A stretch of 64,000 nt of DNA. It comes from Nocardia alba NBRC 108234 (lineage in GTDB: Bacteria; Actinomycetota; Actinomycetes; Mycobacteriales; Mycobacteriaceae). The number at the start of each line of letters is the position of its first letter. Position 1 is the first letter of the stretch. A model generated the notes under the pieces. The model was not told the DNA's origin. It made no database searches and saw nothing but the letters and a program-made list of their open reading frames with translations. The position numbers and the translations under genes were made by a program. The stretch covers positions 62,001-126,000 of the forward strand of contig NZ_BDAX01000016.1 in the NCBI RefSeq assembly GCF_001612665.1. The letters are read 5' to 3'. Below, in pieces: positions 37,021-52,327 of the stretch.

Positions 37021-37172
37021 GATCAGCGATCACAACCCACGAATCGCTCGGGCGCAAGTCCGCGCGGCGAATGTTGGTCAGCTGTCCATCTTCGCGGAAG
37101 GTCCTGGTCGATACCGGGGGCCCGATGGTGAGCTCCGCGGACCTGTCCGAGGGCCTCGGTACCCTGCACACC

Positions 37173-38519
37173 GTGAGCGACAGCCTTTTCGACGTGCCCG
37201 GCGAACACGCGTCCGCCGAACCCGGCGCCGACGCGGTGTTCCGTCGCGACTCGGGCGCACCGCTCGCCGTGCGCATGCGTCCGGAGAACGTGGACGAGGT
37301 GATCGGCCAGGCGCATCTGCTCGGTCCCGGATCCCCGCTGCGTCGGCTCGTCGAAGGCTCGGGTGCGGCATCGGTGCTGCTCTACGGCCCTCCCGGTACC
37401 GGAAAGACCACGCTGGCCTCGTTGCTCTCGCGGGCCACCGGCCGCCGGTTCGAAGCGCTGTCGGCGCTCTCGGCCGGTGTCAAGGAGGTGCGGGCGGTGA
37501 TCGACCTCGCCCGGCGCCGACTCGCCGCGGGCGAGCAGACCGTGCTGTTCATCGACGAGATCCATCGCTTCTCCAAGACCCAGCAGGACGCGCTGCTGGC
37601 CGCCGTCGAGAACCGGGTCGTGCTGCTGGTCGGCGCGACCACGGAGAACCCGTCGTTCTCCGTGGTCTCCCCGCTGCTGTCGCGCTCGCTCGTGCTGCAG
37701 CTGCAACCGCTCACTCCCGACGACATCCGCGCCGTCCTCGCCCGCGCGATCAGCGATCCGCGCGGTCTCGACGGCGCCTGTACCGTCAGCGAAGAGGCGA
37801 TCGAGCACATCGTCCGGATCGCGGGCGGGGACGCGCGTCGCGCGCTCACCGCGTTGGAGGCGTCGGTCGAGTCGGCGACCGGGGGTGCCGTCGACCTGGC
37901 AACGGTCGAGGCCACCGTCGACAAGGCCGCCGTCCGCTACGACCGTGCGGGCGATCAGCATTACGACGTGATCAGCGCGTTCATCAAGTCCATTCGTGGC
38001 TCCGATGTCGACGCGGCGGTGCACTACCTGGCCCGGATGCTCGCCGCGGGCGAGGATCCCCGATTCATCGCACGCCGCTTGATGATCCACGCGAGCGAGG
38101 ACATCGGCATGGCCGACCCGATGGCCCTGCAGACCGCCACCGCGGCAGCCCAGGTCGTCCAACAGGTCGGCCTGCCCGAATGCAAACTCGCCCTGGCGCA
38201 GGCCACCATCCACCTCGCGACCGCCCCGAAATCCGGCGCGGTCACCACCGCGATCGGCACGGCGATGGCCGATGTCTCGCGCGGCAAGGCCGGTGCCGTC
38301 CCGCCCTACCTGCGCGACGGTCACTACGCGGGCGCCGCGCTGCTGGGCAACGCCAAGGGCTACAAATTCCCGCACGACTACCGCGAGGGCGTCGTGGCCC
38401 AGCAGTACCCACCCGACGAACTTGTCGGCACCGACTACTACCTGCCCACCGACCACGGCAACGAACGCACCATCGCCCCGCGCCTGGAGAAGCTGCGCCG
38501 CATCATCCGCGGCAGATGA
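37173..38519 (+). CDS. rarA: Replication-associated recombination protein A (AAA+ ATPase)
   Basis: 448 residues. The GTG at 37173 ([10 protein letters not shown]) is preferred; this N-terminal sequence is conserved in actinobacterial RarA, and longer in-frame starts lack similarity. Walker [10 protein letters not shown], Walker [10 protein letters not shown], sensor 1 GATTENPSF and the C-terminal tetramerisation region ([22 protein letters not shown]-like) are all present. It acts at stalled replication forks. Orthologue of Rv2559c, just upstream of alaS as in M. tuberculosis. Confidence 0.95.
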   Translation: MSDSLFDVPGEHASAEPGADAVFRRDSGAPLAVRMRPENVDEVIGQAHLLGPGSPLRRLVEGSGAASVLLYGPPGTGKTTLASLLSRATGRRFEALSALSAGVKEVRAVIDLARRRLAAGEQTVLFIDEIHRFSKTQQDALLAAVENRVVLLVGATTENPSFSVVSPLLSRSLVLQLQPLTPDDIRAVLARAISDPRGLDGACTVSEEAIEHIVRIAGGDARRALTALEASVESATGGAVDLATVEATVDKAAVRYDRAGDQHYDVISAFIKSIRGSDVDAAVHYLARMLAAGEDPRFIARRLMIHASEDIGMADPMALQTATAAAQVVQQVGLPECKLALAQATIHLATAPKSGAVTTAIGTAMADVSRGKAGAVPPYLRDGHYAGAALLGNAKGYKFPHDYREGVVAQQYPPDELVGTDYYLPTDHGNERTIAPRLEKLRRIIRGR

Positions 38520-38590
38520 CCTACCGGCGTGGCGCCGACCACCCCGGTCGATGAAAAAGCACCCGCACCGGCCCGGTAGGCTGGGTATTT

Positions 38591-41253
<2,663 letters not shown>

Positions 41254-41254
<1 letters not shown>

Positions 41255-41814
41255 TGACAACCCCTGGTTCGTCCAGCGAGGAATCCGCCGACCGTCCCGA
41301 CCCGAACACCGACCCGGGTCGGGGCCGTCGGATCGCGATCGACGTCGGTAGCGTGCGCGTCGGAGTCGCCTCGAGCGACCCCGACGGCATCCTCGCCACT
41401 CCCGTCGAGACCGTCGCGCGTGCCAAATCCGGTGGGCGTGCGGGTCCACCCACGGATATCGCGAGAATTGCCGACATTGTGCGGGAATACGAAGCGGTCG
41501 AGGTGATCATCGGTCTGCCACGCACGTTGCGCGGCGAAAACGGCACCGCGGCCGCGATCGCGCGTAAGTTTGCCAAGCAGTTGCGTCGGGTGATCGACCC
41601 GATTCCGGTCCGCCTTTCCGACGAACGTTTGACTACGGTATCTGCTGCACGTGCGCTGCGCGACAGTGGAGTTCGCGCACGTGGCCAGCGGCAGATGATC
41701 GATCAGGCGGCAGCCGTGTCGATTCTGCAAGGATGGTTGGACGAGCGGAGTTCGGTGTTGAAGGACTGCTTGAGAGATTCAGCAGACACGGCGAGGGTCG
41801 GAGACGATGCATGA
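41254..41814 (+). CDS. ruvX: RuvX/YqgF RNase H-fold nuclease
   Basis: 186 residues; the ATG overlaps the alaS stop (TGATG). An RNase H-like core with [36 protein letters not shown] and [13 protein letters not shown] supplies the acidic residues of this family, implicated in Holliday junction resolution and 16S rRNA maturation. An N-terminal extension of about 27 residues is disordered. Confidence 0.95.
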
Positions 41815-43337
41815 CCGACCGATGGGCCAGAGCCGAGGAACGCTATCGGGCTCGGGAAGCTGATCGGCGCTACCCCCGCCGCGACGACTGGGGGCTCGAT
41901 GCCCGCACGGCGCGCGAGGACGTGGCGCCCGATCGCGGCGAGTGGGACGAGGACGGCACCGACGTCATCCCGCGCTACGAGGACGAGGTCTACGACAACC
42001 AGGCCGTGGACGACCGTCCCGCGCCGGAACCAGAGCCGGAGCCGGCCCCCCCGCCGCGCCGGGTCGGGCAACGCGCCGCACCGGCCGAACGTGGTCGCCC
42101 GCGCGCGGGGGCCGGTCCCGCGAAACCGTCGGGTCGGAACAGGCAGTCGGGACGCGCCAAATCGCGGATCGCCTCGCGTAAGGCGGCCGAACGCAAGAAA
42201 CGGCGCCGCAATATGTGGGTGATCGCGGCCGTGTTCGTCGTGCTGGTCGTCTCCGCCGCCGGATTCGCCGGGTACAAACTGATGGGCAGCCTCGCGCCCG
42301 CCGAGGATTTCGCGGGCCCGCCCGGCGAACTCGTGGTGGTCCAGGTGCATTCCGGGGACACCGCCATCCAGATCGCCGACACCATGAAGGACAAGGGTGT
42401 CGTCGCCAGCTCGGAAGCGTTCTACGAAGCGGCCGTGCGCAATTCGAACATGAACAGCGTGCAGCCCGGTTTCTACGCGGTCCAGAAGAACAGCCCCGCC
42501 GCCCACGCGGTCACCTCGCTGGTGTCGAAGAGCTCGCGCGTCGGCAACGTGGTGATCTCGGAGGGGCGTCAGCTGCACACTCGGCGCGATGTCCACACCG
42601 GCGCTCCCACGGAGGGCATCTACACCAAGATCGCCGCCGCGAGTTGCCTCGGAGCGGGCTCGGCCGCGAAGTGCGTCACCTACGAGCAGCTCGATGCCGC
42701 GGGCGCCAGTGCCGACCTGGCCGCGCTCGGGGTGCCCGACTGGGCCAAGGCGGCGGTCGCGGCCGCACCGGACCGGCGCAGGCAGCTCGACGGGTTGATC
42801 TCCGCGGGCACTCTGGATTTCGATCCCACCGGTGGTGCGGTGCAGATCCTGCGGCAGTTGATCACCGCGAGTGCGACGCTGTACGAGTCCACCGGGCTGT
42901 TGCGTTCGGGCGCCGAAACCCAGCTCAACCCGTACCAGACGTTGATCGCGGCGTCGCTGGTCGAACGCGAGGCGCTGGCGCCGGACATGCCGAAGGTCGC
43001 GCGGGTCATCGTCAACCGGCTGCGGATCGACCAGCCGTTGCAGTTCGACTCGACGGTGAACTACTCGCTGGAGGAAACCGAGGTCGCCACCACCGACGCC
43101 GACCGCAACACCGTGACGCCGTGGAACACCTACGCGATGTCGGGCCTGCCCGCCAACCCGATCTCCGCGCCCTCGCTCAAAGCCCTGCAGGCGATGGAGA
43201 ATCCGGAGCCGGGGAAGTGGCTGTACTTCGTCACGATCGACAAGAAGGGCACCACGCTGTTCACCGAGAGCTATTCCGAGCACCTGCGCAATATCGTGAA
43301 GGCCGAGCAGAGCGGCATTCTCGACAGTGGGCGCTGA
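41811..43337 (+). CDS. mltG: Endolytic transglycosylase MltG
   Basis: 508 residues. A charged, Arg/Glu/Pro-rich cytoplasmic N-terminus (about 1-135) precedes one membrane helix (about 139-160), a LysM-like domain and the YceG catalytic domain, with the catalytic Glu385 in LVEREA and [13 protein letters not shown] and [12 protein letters not shown] near the end. It cuts nascent glycan chains. The ATG overlaps the ruvX stop, and the next gene starts inside or just after its stop. Confidence 0.96.
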   Translation: MTDRWARAEERYRAREADRRYPRRDDWGLDARTAREDVAPDRGEWDEDGTDVIPRYEDEVYDNQAVDDRPAPEPEPEPAPPPRRVGQRAAPAERGRPRAGAGPAKPSGRNRQSGRAKSRIASRKAAERKKRRRNMWVIAAVFVVLVVSAAGFAGYKLMGSLAPAEDFAGPPGELVVVQVHSGDTAIQIADTMKDKGVVASSEAFYEAAVRNSNMNSVQPGFYAVQKNSPAAHAVTSLVSKSSRVGNVVISEGRQLHTRRDVHTGAPTEGIYTKIAAASCLGAGSAAKCVTYEQLDAAGASADLAALGVPDWAKAAVAAAPDRRRQLDGLISAGTLDFDPTGGAVQILRQLITASATLYESTGLLRSGAETQLNPYQTLIAASLVEREALAPDMPKVARVIVNRLRIDQPLQFDSTVNYSLEETEVATTDADRNTVTPWNTYAMSGLPANPISAPSLKALQAMENPEPGKWLYFVTIDKKGTTLFTESYSEHLRNIVKAEQSGILDSGR

Positions 43338-43338
43338 G

Positions 43339-44157
43339 ATGAGCCGTCGGGCCGCTGTGCTCGGTCAGCCGATCGCGCATTCGCGCTCACCCCAGCTGCA
43401 CCTGGCCGCCTACCGCGCACTGGGCCTGGACTGGAGCTACGAGCGGATCGAATGCGATGCCGCGCGACTGCCCGGGCTCGTCGGTGAGCTGGGCCCGGAG
43501 TGGGTCGGGCTGTCGGTGACCATGCCGGGCAAGGAGGCGGCGCTGGCGGTGGCCGCCGAGCGCACCGAACGCGCGGTGCTGGTCGGCTCGGCCAACACCC
43601 TCGTGCGCACCGATGCCGGATGGTCGGCGGACTGCACCGATGTCGACGGCGTCCTCGGTGCGCTGCGCGGTGGTGGCGTCTCGACGATCGACGAGGCCGT
43701 GGTGCTCGGTGCGGGCGCAACCGCGAGGCCCGCGTTGCTGGCCCTGTCCGAGCTCGGGGCGACGAAGGTCACGGTGATCGCCCGTGACGCCGGGCGGGCG
43801 CGCGGCGCACTGGAATTGGCCGACCGGCTCGGTATGCGGGCTACGACCGTCGCGCTCGAGGCGGAGCAGGTGCGCGTGGCGTGTGGGTCCGCCGGTGCGG
43901 TGGTGAGCACTGTGCCCGCCGAGGCCGCCGCGGTGATCGCGTCGGCGGTAGCCGTGGCGCCGGTCGTGCTCGACGCTATCTACAACCCGTGGCCGACCCC
44001 GCTGGCGTCCGCGGTCGAGGCCGCGGGGCACACGGTGGTCAGTGGACTGCAGATGTTGCTGAATCAGGCCTATGGACAGGTCGAACTGTTCACCGGTCGG
44101 CCCGCGCCGAGGGCGGCGATGGCTGCCGCGCTGGAACAAGCCCTTCCACGGCAGTAG
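43339..44157 (+). CDS. aroE: Shikimate dehydrogenase
   Basis: 272 residues from ATG 43339 (GTG 43327 is possible, overlapping mltG). Converts 3-dehydroshikimate to shikimate with NADPH. GQPIAHSRSPQLH, the catalytic lysine in SVTMPGKEAAL, the substrate-contacting CTDVDGV and the Rossmann-fold VLGAGATARPALL are visible. The last gene of the alaS operon; the other aro genes visible here form a separate operon downstream. Confidence 0.95.
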   Translation: MSRRAAVLGQPIAHSRSPQLHLAAYRALGLDWSYERIECDAARLPGLVGELGPEWVGLSVTMPGKEAALAVAAERTERAVLVGSANTLVRTDAGWSADCTDVDGVLGALRGGGVSTIDEAVVLGAGATARPALLALSELGATKVTVIARDAGRARGALELADRLGMRATTVALEAEQVRVACGSAGAVVSTVPAEAAAVIASAVAVAPVVLDAIYNPWPTPLASAVEAAGHTVVSGLQMLLNQAYGQVELFTGRPAPRAAMAAALEQALPRQ

Positions 44158-44419
44158 ACGCCGGGCTCGGCGACCACCGCCGAGTGCTACCGCGCGTCTG
44201 GTGCCGGTCTTCGGTCCGGACAACCGGCATCCTCGGCGGCGGCGAAGCGCAGCGGCTGTCGCCGGCACGCGGAGAGCTGCTGCGGCTGTCACGGAAACGC
44301 TGGTCGTGGCGTGCCGATCCGTAGGCGGGTCGGGGCTCGATGGTGCCGGTTTCTCGGCGCGTTCGACCGATCCGCCGAATTGACACCGGTTCTAGTTTTG
44401 TCCCGCTAAGGTGTTCCTC

Positions 44420-44863
44420 ATGACCGCTTGGGTGTTACGAGCCACCATCCTCGGCGCGCTGGTCGTCGCCCTGCGCGTCCTGCTCGGCGTCGCCATGGCC
44501 GCCTGGCCTACTTACGGCACTTTCTGGCGCGCGGCGTGCCTGCTCGTCATCGTCGGCGTCGTTGTCACCTGGGCCGTGCGAGACGGCCGTACGGGCACCG
44601 ACAACCTCACCGTCCGCTGGTTGGCCGCCGGGTTCGCCGCGGGCCTGGCCAGCTCGGCCGTGTGCTGGGTGCTCGACCAGGTGCCCGGAATCGAACTCGG
44701 CGACGCCGGGATCCTCTACGAGCTCACCTCCGCGGCATCGTTCATCCTGCTGCTGATCTTCTTGCCCGCGCTGGTGGGTGTCGCCTTCGGTCTGTCCCGC
44801 TCGGGCCGTTCCGACGAATCCGCGACAGGTGCGGAGCAACCGGAACTCGCCACCACGAGCTGA
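44420..44863 (+). CDS. Small four-helix membrane protein, B-4DMT-like
   Basis: 147 residues from ATG 44420 (aaggtg 6 bases upstream). Four hydrophobic segments: ILGALVVALRVLLGVAMA, RAACLLVIVGVVVTWAV, WLAAGFAAGLASSAVCWVL and ASFILLLIFLPALVGVAFG, then a short polar tail. This resembles the B-4DMT family of actinobacterial transporters; from memory Rv2536, next to the aro genes, is similar. The substrate is unknown. Confidence 0.75.
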   Translation: MTAWVLRATILGALVVALRVLLGVAMAAWPTYGTFWRAACLLVIVGVVVTWAVRDGRTGTDNLTVRWLAAGFAAGLASSAVCWVLDQVPGIELGDAGILYELTSAASFILLLIFLPALVGVAFGLSRSGRSDESATGAEQPELATTS

Positions 44864-44909
44864 GCGGAATCGTTCTCTCCGGCAACGGAACAGCCGCGAG
44901 ACTGCCCGC

Positions 44910-44928
44910 CCCCGACATGATGTCGGGG
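44910..44928. terminator. Bidirectional terminator between convergent genes
   Basis: An 8-bp stem (ccccgaca / tgtcgggg) with a 3-base loop, flanked by a second pairing (ctgcc / ggcag), between the B-4DMT-like gene and aroB. Confidence 0.75.
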
Positions 44929-44953
44929 CACAGGCAGCCAGCGGACCCTGATC

Positions 44954-47555
<2,602 letters not shown>

Positions 47556-47559
<4 letters not shown>

Positions 47560-48764
47560 GGGATACGGCTGTCCGCGGGCACGTGTGGGCGGCTACCGAT
47601 CCGCTTGACGTAACTGGTGATGTTGTCGACGGTCTCGGCCAGCGAGTCGCCGCCGAACTTCTCCAGCGCGGCCTGCGCCAGCACCAGCGCCACCATCGAC
47701 TCGGCGACCACGGCCGCCGCGGGCACCGCGCACACGTCGGAGCGCTGGTGGATGGCGACGGCTTCCTCACCGCTGGACATATCCACCGTCGACAGCGCGC
47801 GCGGCACGGTCGAGATCGGTTTCATCGCGGCGCGCACCCGCAGTGCTTCGCCGTTGGTCATGCCGCCTTCGAGCCCGCCCGCGCGGTTGGTCGAGCGCAG
47901 CACGCCGTCGGGGCCGGGACGCATCTCGTCGTGCGCGAGACTGCCGCGGCGGCGCGCGGTCTCGAACCCGTCGCCCACCTCGACGCCCTTGATCGCCTGG
48001 ATGCCCATGAGGGCGGCGGCCAGGCGCGAATCCAGGCGCTGCTCGCCGCTGACGAACGAGCCGAGCCCGATGGGCAGGCCGTCCACGATCACCTCGACGA
48101 CCCCACCGAGGGTGTCGCCGTCCTTCTTGGCCGCTTCGATCTCGGCGATCATCGCGGCCTCGGCCTCGGCGTCGAACGCCCGCACCGGGCTGGCGTCGAT
48201 CGCGTCGAGGTCGGCGGGGCCCGGCGTGACGCCGGTGGTATTGGCGGCGGCGCCGATCGAGACCACGTGCGAGATGACCTCGACACCGAAGGCCTGACGC
48301 AGGAAGTTGCGCGCGAGTGTGCCCGCGGCGACCCGGGCCGCGGTCTCGCGCGCGCTGGCGCGCTCGAGCACCGGGCGGGCATCGTCGAAGCCGTACTTGA
48401 GCATCCCGGAGTAGTCGGCGTGACCGGGACGCGGGCGCGTGAGCGGCGCGTTGCGCGCCATTCCGGCGAGTTCGGTCTCATCGATCGGATCGGCCGACAT
48501 CACTTCGGTCCACTTGGGCCACTCGGAGTTGGCGATCTCGATCGCGACCGGACCGCCCATGGTGCGGCCATGGCGGACGCCACCGACCAGGGTGACCTTG
48601 TCGGCCTCGAATTTCATCCGGGCGCCGCGCCCGTAACCGAGCCGACGGCGGGCGAGCTGTGCGGAGACATCGTCCGATGTCACCTCGACTCCGGCGACCA
48701 TCCCTTCCAGGAGGGCGACGAGAGCGGGACCATGGGATTCTCCGGCAGTTATCCAGCGCAACAC
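47556..48764 (-). CDS. aroC: Chorismate synthase
   Basis: 402 residues from GTG 48764 ([12 protein letters not shown]), chosen over ATG 48773 because the purine-rich gggaag is at proper spacing only for the GTG. Flavin-binding enzyme of the last shikimate step. [23 protein letters not shown] and [15 protein letters not shown] are the family signatures. First gene of aroC-aroK-aroB, with 4-base overlaps throughout. This operon is opposite to pepQ-efp-nusB. Confidence 0.97.
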
Positions 48765-48946
48765 GCCGACCATCTTCCCATGTCGACACGTGTAGTCGGG
48801 AACGCGGGCCGACGTGACAACCGGCACGTTGCCGCCGAGCCGGGCCGCGCGGTGGCGGCCACCGCCCCGATCCGGCCGATCCGGCCTGCTGCGGACCCCC
48901 GAGGACACCCCGTCGCCGAGATCGTCTCGGCGCGTCGCGCCGCCGT

Positions 48947-49414
48947 TCATGCCAGCGCCATCGCGGTCACCGTGGCCAGGCACATCGCGGGGCCGTGCGG
49001 CACCGAACGCGGTGCCGCACGCACCCGCTGCGAACCACGGCCGAGCACCGTACGCAGCCGAGCACCGCCGAGCAGCATCACCGCGGCCGCGGCGGTGAGC
49101 AGTGGCGCGGCCACCGCGGCCCACACCCAGGCCGGCGGTCCGGCGATCGCCGCGGCGGCCCCGAGCGCCACCGCGAGCTTCACATCACCGGCCCCGAGGG
49201 CGGCCGGGGAGAGCAGGTGGGTGATCAGGTACGGCATCGTCAACAGCGCGGCACCGATCACCGCGGTCTCCAATTCCCCTGTCGAGCAGGCGAACAGGAA
49301 CACCGCGGCCGCGCCGGCGCCGGTCAGCGCGTTGGGAAGACGGCGGGCATGGATGTCGATGACGCCCAGCAGCAGGCACCAAGCGATGAGGCAACAGAAC
49401 GCGGCAGTGGTCAT
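48947..49414 (-). CDS. Prepilin peptidase (A24), short form
   Basis: 155 residues with about five membrane helices. The catalytic aspartates are in [12 protein letters not shown] and in the GxGD motif LGAGDVKLA. The N-terminal methyltransferase region of long PilD enzymes is missing, as in TadV/Rv2551c types. It would cut type IV-type prepilins, but no pilin or tad genes lie in the window. It is followed by aroC with 182 bases between. Confidence 0.9.
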   Translation of the reverse strand: MTTAAFCCLIAWCLLLGVIDIHARRLPNALTGAGAAAVFLFACSTGELETAVIGAALLTMPYLITHLLSPAALGAGDVKLAVALGAAAAIAGPPAWVWAAVAAPLLTAAAAVMLLGGARLRTVLGRGSQRVRAAPRSVPHGPAMCLATVTAMALA

Positions 49415-49575
49415 GGGAACGATCGTGCTGCGCCGCGACCGCCGAAAGCGGGCCGTATCCGAGAATGTGGATAACGTCCGCGCATGTGGACAACGCCGTA
49501 TCCACCTCGCTCACCGACACGGAGTCCGGGCTGTCTCGTGCCGACGTGTCGTCCGCCGGGCGGTAGCGTTGACCC

Positions 49576-50697
49576 ATGTGTGCTGACTTCACGGCTCCCG
49601 ATTACGCGGCCCGGCGCGGTGCCCTGCGGAGCCTGCTGGTGGAAAACGGTGTCGACGCGTTGCTGGTGACCGACCTGGTCAACATCCGCTACCTGACCGG
49701 CTTCACCGGATCCAATGCCGTTGTGCTGGTGCACTCGTGGGATATGCGCGGCGCCGAGGACCGCACCATCATCGGTACCGACGGTCGGTACTCCGCTCAG
49801 GTCGCCGAACAGGTCCCCGATCTGCAGGCCGAGATCTGTCGGACCACCGCGCGCCGGGTGCTCGAGCTCACCGGGGAATGGCAGCTCGGTCGCGTCGGCT
49901 TCGAGAGCCATGTGGTGACCGTCGATCAGCACACCGCGTTCCAGGAGCTGCGCACCGGACTGCAACTCGTCCCCACCTCTGGCCTGGTCGAACAGCTGCG
50001 CATGGTCAAGGACGCCTATGAGGTCGACCAGCTGAGCGCGGCCTGCACCGCAGCCGACAAAGCGTTGGCGACTGTGCTCGAACGGGGCCTGCTGCGTCCG
50101 GGCCGCACCGAACGACAGGTCGCCCGCGACCTCGAATGGGCGATGTTCGAGCACGGCGCCGACGCGATCTCCTTCGAGACGATCGTCGCCGCCGGCGCCA
50201 ACTCGGCCATCCCGCATCACCGCCCGACCGGGGCCGTCCTGGCCACCGGTGACTTCGTGAAGTTCGATTTCGGCGCGGTGGTCAACGGCTACCACTCCGA
50301 CATGACCCGCACCCTGGTGCTCGGCGCCCCCGCCGACTGGCAGCGCGAGATCTACGAACTGGTCGCCCGCTCGCAGCGCGCGGGCACCGAGGCACTCGAG
50401 CCCGGCGCGCAGACCAGTCAGGTCGACGCGGCGGCCCGGACGATCATCGACGACGCGGGGTACGGCCCACAGTTCGTGCACGGTCTCGGGCACGGCGTCG
50501 GGCTGCAGATCCATGAAGCACCCGGAGTGGCGAAAACCAGTACCGGTACACTGCTGGCTGGTGTGGCGGTGACCGTCGAACCTGGTGTATACCTTCCCGG
50601 CCGCGGCGGGGTCCGGATCGAGGACACGCTCGTGGTGCGCGAGGCGGGCCCGGAACTGCTCACCCGCACCAGCAAGGATTTGATCATCGTCGACTGA
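49576..50697 (+). CDS. pepQ: Xaa-Pro dipeptidase/aminopeptidase (M24)
   Basis: 373 residues. A creatinase-type N-terminal domain (about 1-130) precedes the M24 pita-bread domain with the dinuclear metal ligands in DFGAVVNGYHSDMTRT, HGLGHGVG, VEPGVYLPG and RIEDT. It cleaves Xaa-Pro bonds. It precedes efp as in M. tuberculosis Rv2535c-Rv2534c. Confidence 0.94.
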   Translation: MCADFTAPDYAARRGALRSLLVENGVDALLVTDLVNIRYLTGFTGSNAVVLVHSWDMRGAEDRTIIGTDGRYSAQVAEQVPDLQAEICRTTARRVLELTGEWQLGRVGFESHVVTVDQHTAFQELRTGLQLVPTSGLVEQLRMVKDAYEVDQLSAACTAADKALATVLERGLLRPGRTERQVARDLEWAMFEHGADAISFETIVAAGANSAIPHHRPTGAVLATGDFVKFDFGAVVNGYHSDMTRTLVLGAPADWQREIYELVARSQRAGTEALEPGAQTSQVDAAARTIIDDAGYGPQFVHGLGHGVGLQIHEAPGVAKTSTGTLLAGVAVTVEPGVYLPGRGGVRIEDTLVVREAGPELLTRTSKDLIIVD

Positions 50698-50760
50698 CGT
50701 CGGCGCGCAGAACGCAGTAAACCCAGTACTCAGTAATACGAACGAGGAGATCCGAGGACA

Positions 50761-51324
50761 GTGGCGGACACCAGCGACTTCAAGAACGGCCTTGTGCTGA
50801 AGATCGACGGTCAGCTTCAGCAGATCATCGAATTCCAGCACGTGAAGCCGGGCAAAGGCCCCGCGTTCGTGCGGACCAAGCTGAAGAACGTCGTGTCCGG
50901 CAAGGTCGTCGACAAGACCTTCAACGCGGGTGTCAAGGTCGAGACCGCGACCGTGGATCGTCGCGACATGACCTACCTGTACCACGACGGCACCGACTAC
51001 ATCTTCATGGACGGTGACACCTACGACCAGATCTCCATCCCGGAGGCCACCATCGGTGACGGTGCCCGCTTCCTGCTGGAGAACATGGGCGTGCAGGTCG
51101 CGGTGCACGAGGACGCGCCGCTGTTCGTGGAGCTCCCCGTCACCATCGAGCTGGTCGTGCAGCACACCGACATCGGCCTGCAGGGCGACCGCTCCACCGG
51201 TGGCACCAAGCCCGCCACCCTGGAAACGGGCGCCGAGGTGGCCGTTCCGCTGTTCATCAACACCGGTGACAAGCTGAAAATCGACTCGCGCGACGGCAGC
51301 TACCTCGGCCGCGTCAACGGCTGA
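50761..51324 (+). CDS. efp: Elongation factor P
   Basis: 187 residues, GTG start with gaggag 11-16 bases upstream. KOW-like domain I with the loop [10 protein letters not shown] (Lys32 at the tip), then two OB-like domains, with DTYDQISIP and the C-terminal [14 protein letters not shown]. It relieves ribosome stalling at Pro-rich stretches. nusB begins 2 bases after its stop. Confidence 0.98.
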   Translation: MADTSDFKNGLVLKIDGQLQQIIEFQHVKPGKGPAFVRTKLKNVVSGKVVDKTFNAGVKVETATVDRRDMTYLYHDGTDYIFMDGDTYDQISIPEATIGDGARFLLENMGVQVAVHEDAPLFVELPVTIELVVQHTDIGLQGDRSTGGTKPATLETGAEVAVPLFINTGDKLKIDSRDGSYLGRVNG

Positions 51325-51326
51325 TC

Positions 51327-51845
51327 GTGACCGACTCCCCGGCAGACAAGAAGGGCTCGTTCAAGAAGCTCGGCGCGCGCCACAAGGCGCGCCGCCGGGC
51401 CGTGGACCTGCTGTTCGAGGCGGAGGCGCGCGATGTCGACGTCTCCGAGCTGCTCTCCGATCGCGCCGATCTGGCGACCCGCGATCAGAGCGTGGCCCCC
51501 GTGCACGCCTACACGACGACTCTTGTCGAGGGCGTCGCCGATGACCTCGACCGGGTCGACGGCACCATCGAGGGCTACCTGCAGGACTGGACCCTGCAGC
51601 GGCTGCCCGCCGTCGATCGGGCCATTCTGCGGATCGCGGTGTGGGAACTGTTCCACGCCGTCGATGTGCCCCCGGTCGTCGCGGTCGACGAGGCCGTCGA
51701 GCTGGCCAAGGAACTGTCCACCGACGACTCCCCGTCGTTCGTGAACGGTGTGCTCGGCCAGGTCGTGCAGGTGGCGCCGCAGGTCCGCGCTGCCGCGGCC
51801 GCCACCGCGGCCACGAAGGCCGCCCGCGGCGAGTCGGAGTCCTGA
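51327..51845 (+). CDS. nusB: Transcription antitermination factor NusB
   Basis: 172 residues, GTG start directly after efp. All-helical NusB fold: [17 protein letters not shown], then [16 protein letters not shown] and [15 protein letters not shown], ending [12 protein letters not shown]. It binds boxA RNA during rRNA transcription. A short Lys/Ala tail ends the protein. Confidence 0.97.
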   Translation: MTDSPADKKGSFKKLGARHKARRRAVDLLFEAEARDVDVSELLSDRADLATRDQSVAPVHAYTTTLVEGVADDLDRVDGTIEGYLQDWTLQRLPAVDRAILRIAVWELFHAVDVPPVVAVDEAVELAKELSTDDSPSFVNGVLGQVVQVAPQVRAAAAATAATKAARGESES

Positions 51846-51848
51846 CGC

Positions 51849-52115
51849 GTGGCGCACAAGTACCTCGTGCTGGCCGAGCGCACCCCGAAGTTCGACGCCT
51901 CGGTGATCGAACCGCATCGCGGCTTCCTGCGGGAACTGCTCGCGCAGGGGCAACTCCAGGAGAGCGGCGGCTTCACCGACGGCACCGGTGGCGCCTATGT
52001 CGTTCTGGCCGAAAGCCTCACCGCCGCGATAACACTCGTCCACTCCGACCCGCTGCACACCACCGGCGCCTCGGACCTGACGATCTACGAATGGGAAATC
52101 ACCGTTTCCGCGTGA
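51849..52115 (+). CDS. YCII-family small protein
   Basis: 88 residues, GTG start 3 bases after the nusB stop. The YCII-like pattern is KYLVLAERTPKF, then HRGFLRELLAQGQLQESGGF and DPLHTTGASDLTIYEW. YCII proteins are alpha-beta barrels of mostly unknown function, some of which degrade chlorinated aromatics. It probably shares the nusB transcript. Confidence 0.85.
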   Translation: MAHKYLVLAERTPKFDASVIEPHRGFLRELLAQGQLQESGGFTDGTGGAYVVLAESLTAAITLVHSDPLHTTGASDLTIYEWEITVSA

Positions 52116-52127
52116 AACTCGTTCTCG

Positions 52128-52158
52128 CAGCCGCACGTTCGCAGTGAACGTGCGGCTG
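52128..52158. terminator. Terminator after the efp-nusB operon
   Basis: A perfect 13-bp stem (cagccgcacgttc / gaacgtgcggctg) with a 5-base loop and then ttgt. It ends the plus-strand operon before the convergent NERD gene. Confidence 0.85.
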
Positions 52159-52327
52159 TTGTCGTCCGCGGACCCGATCGGACGCCCGGAACGCGCCCGA
52201 CGGCCTGCGCCGGTGGGTGTACGAGGAAACCGGCGCAGGCGCGACCCGCGCTGGGTAGGCGAGGTGTCGGGTGTGCTCGAGGCACGAGGTGATCCTGCTA
52301 CCTCGAGTGCGCTCGAGGTCAAGCGGT

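Noticed and set aside
41703-43283. A long minus-strand frame opposite mltG
   Set aside because: No recognisable motif, and it runs antisense to a fully supported operon.
44380-44413. TTGACA as the -35 of a promoter for the B-4DMT-like gene
   Set aside because: The only -10-like hexamer (taaggt) is 21 bases away and overlaps the ribosome site.
48849-48865. gcggtgg/ccaccgc hairpin between the prepilin peptidase gene and aroC
   Set aside because: Short stem in very GC-rich DNA without a U-tract; such hairpins occur by chance here.
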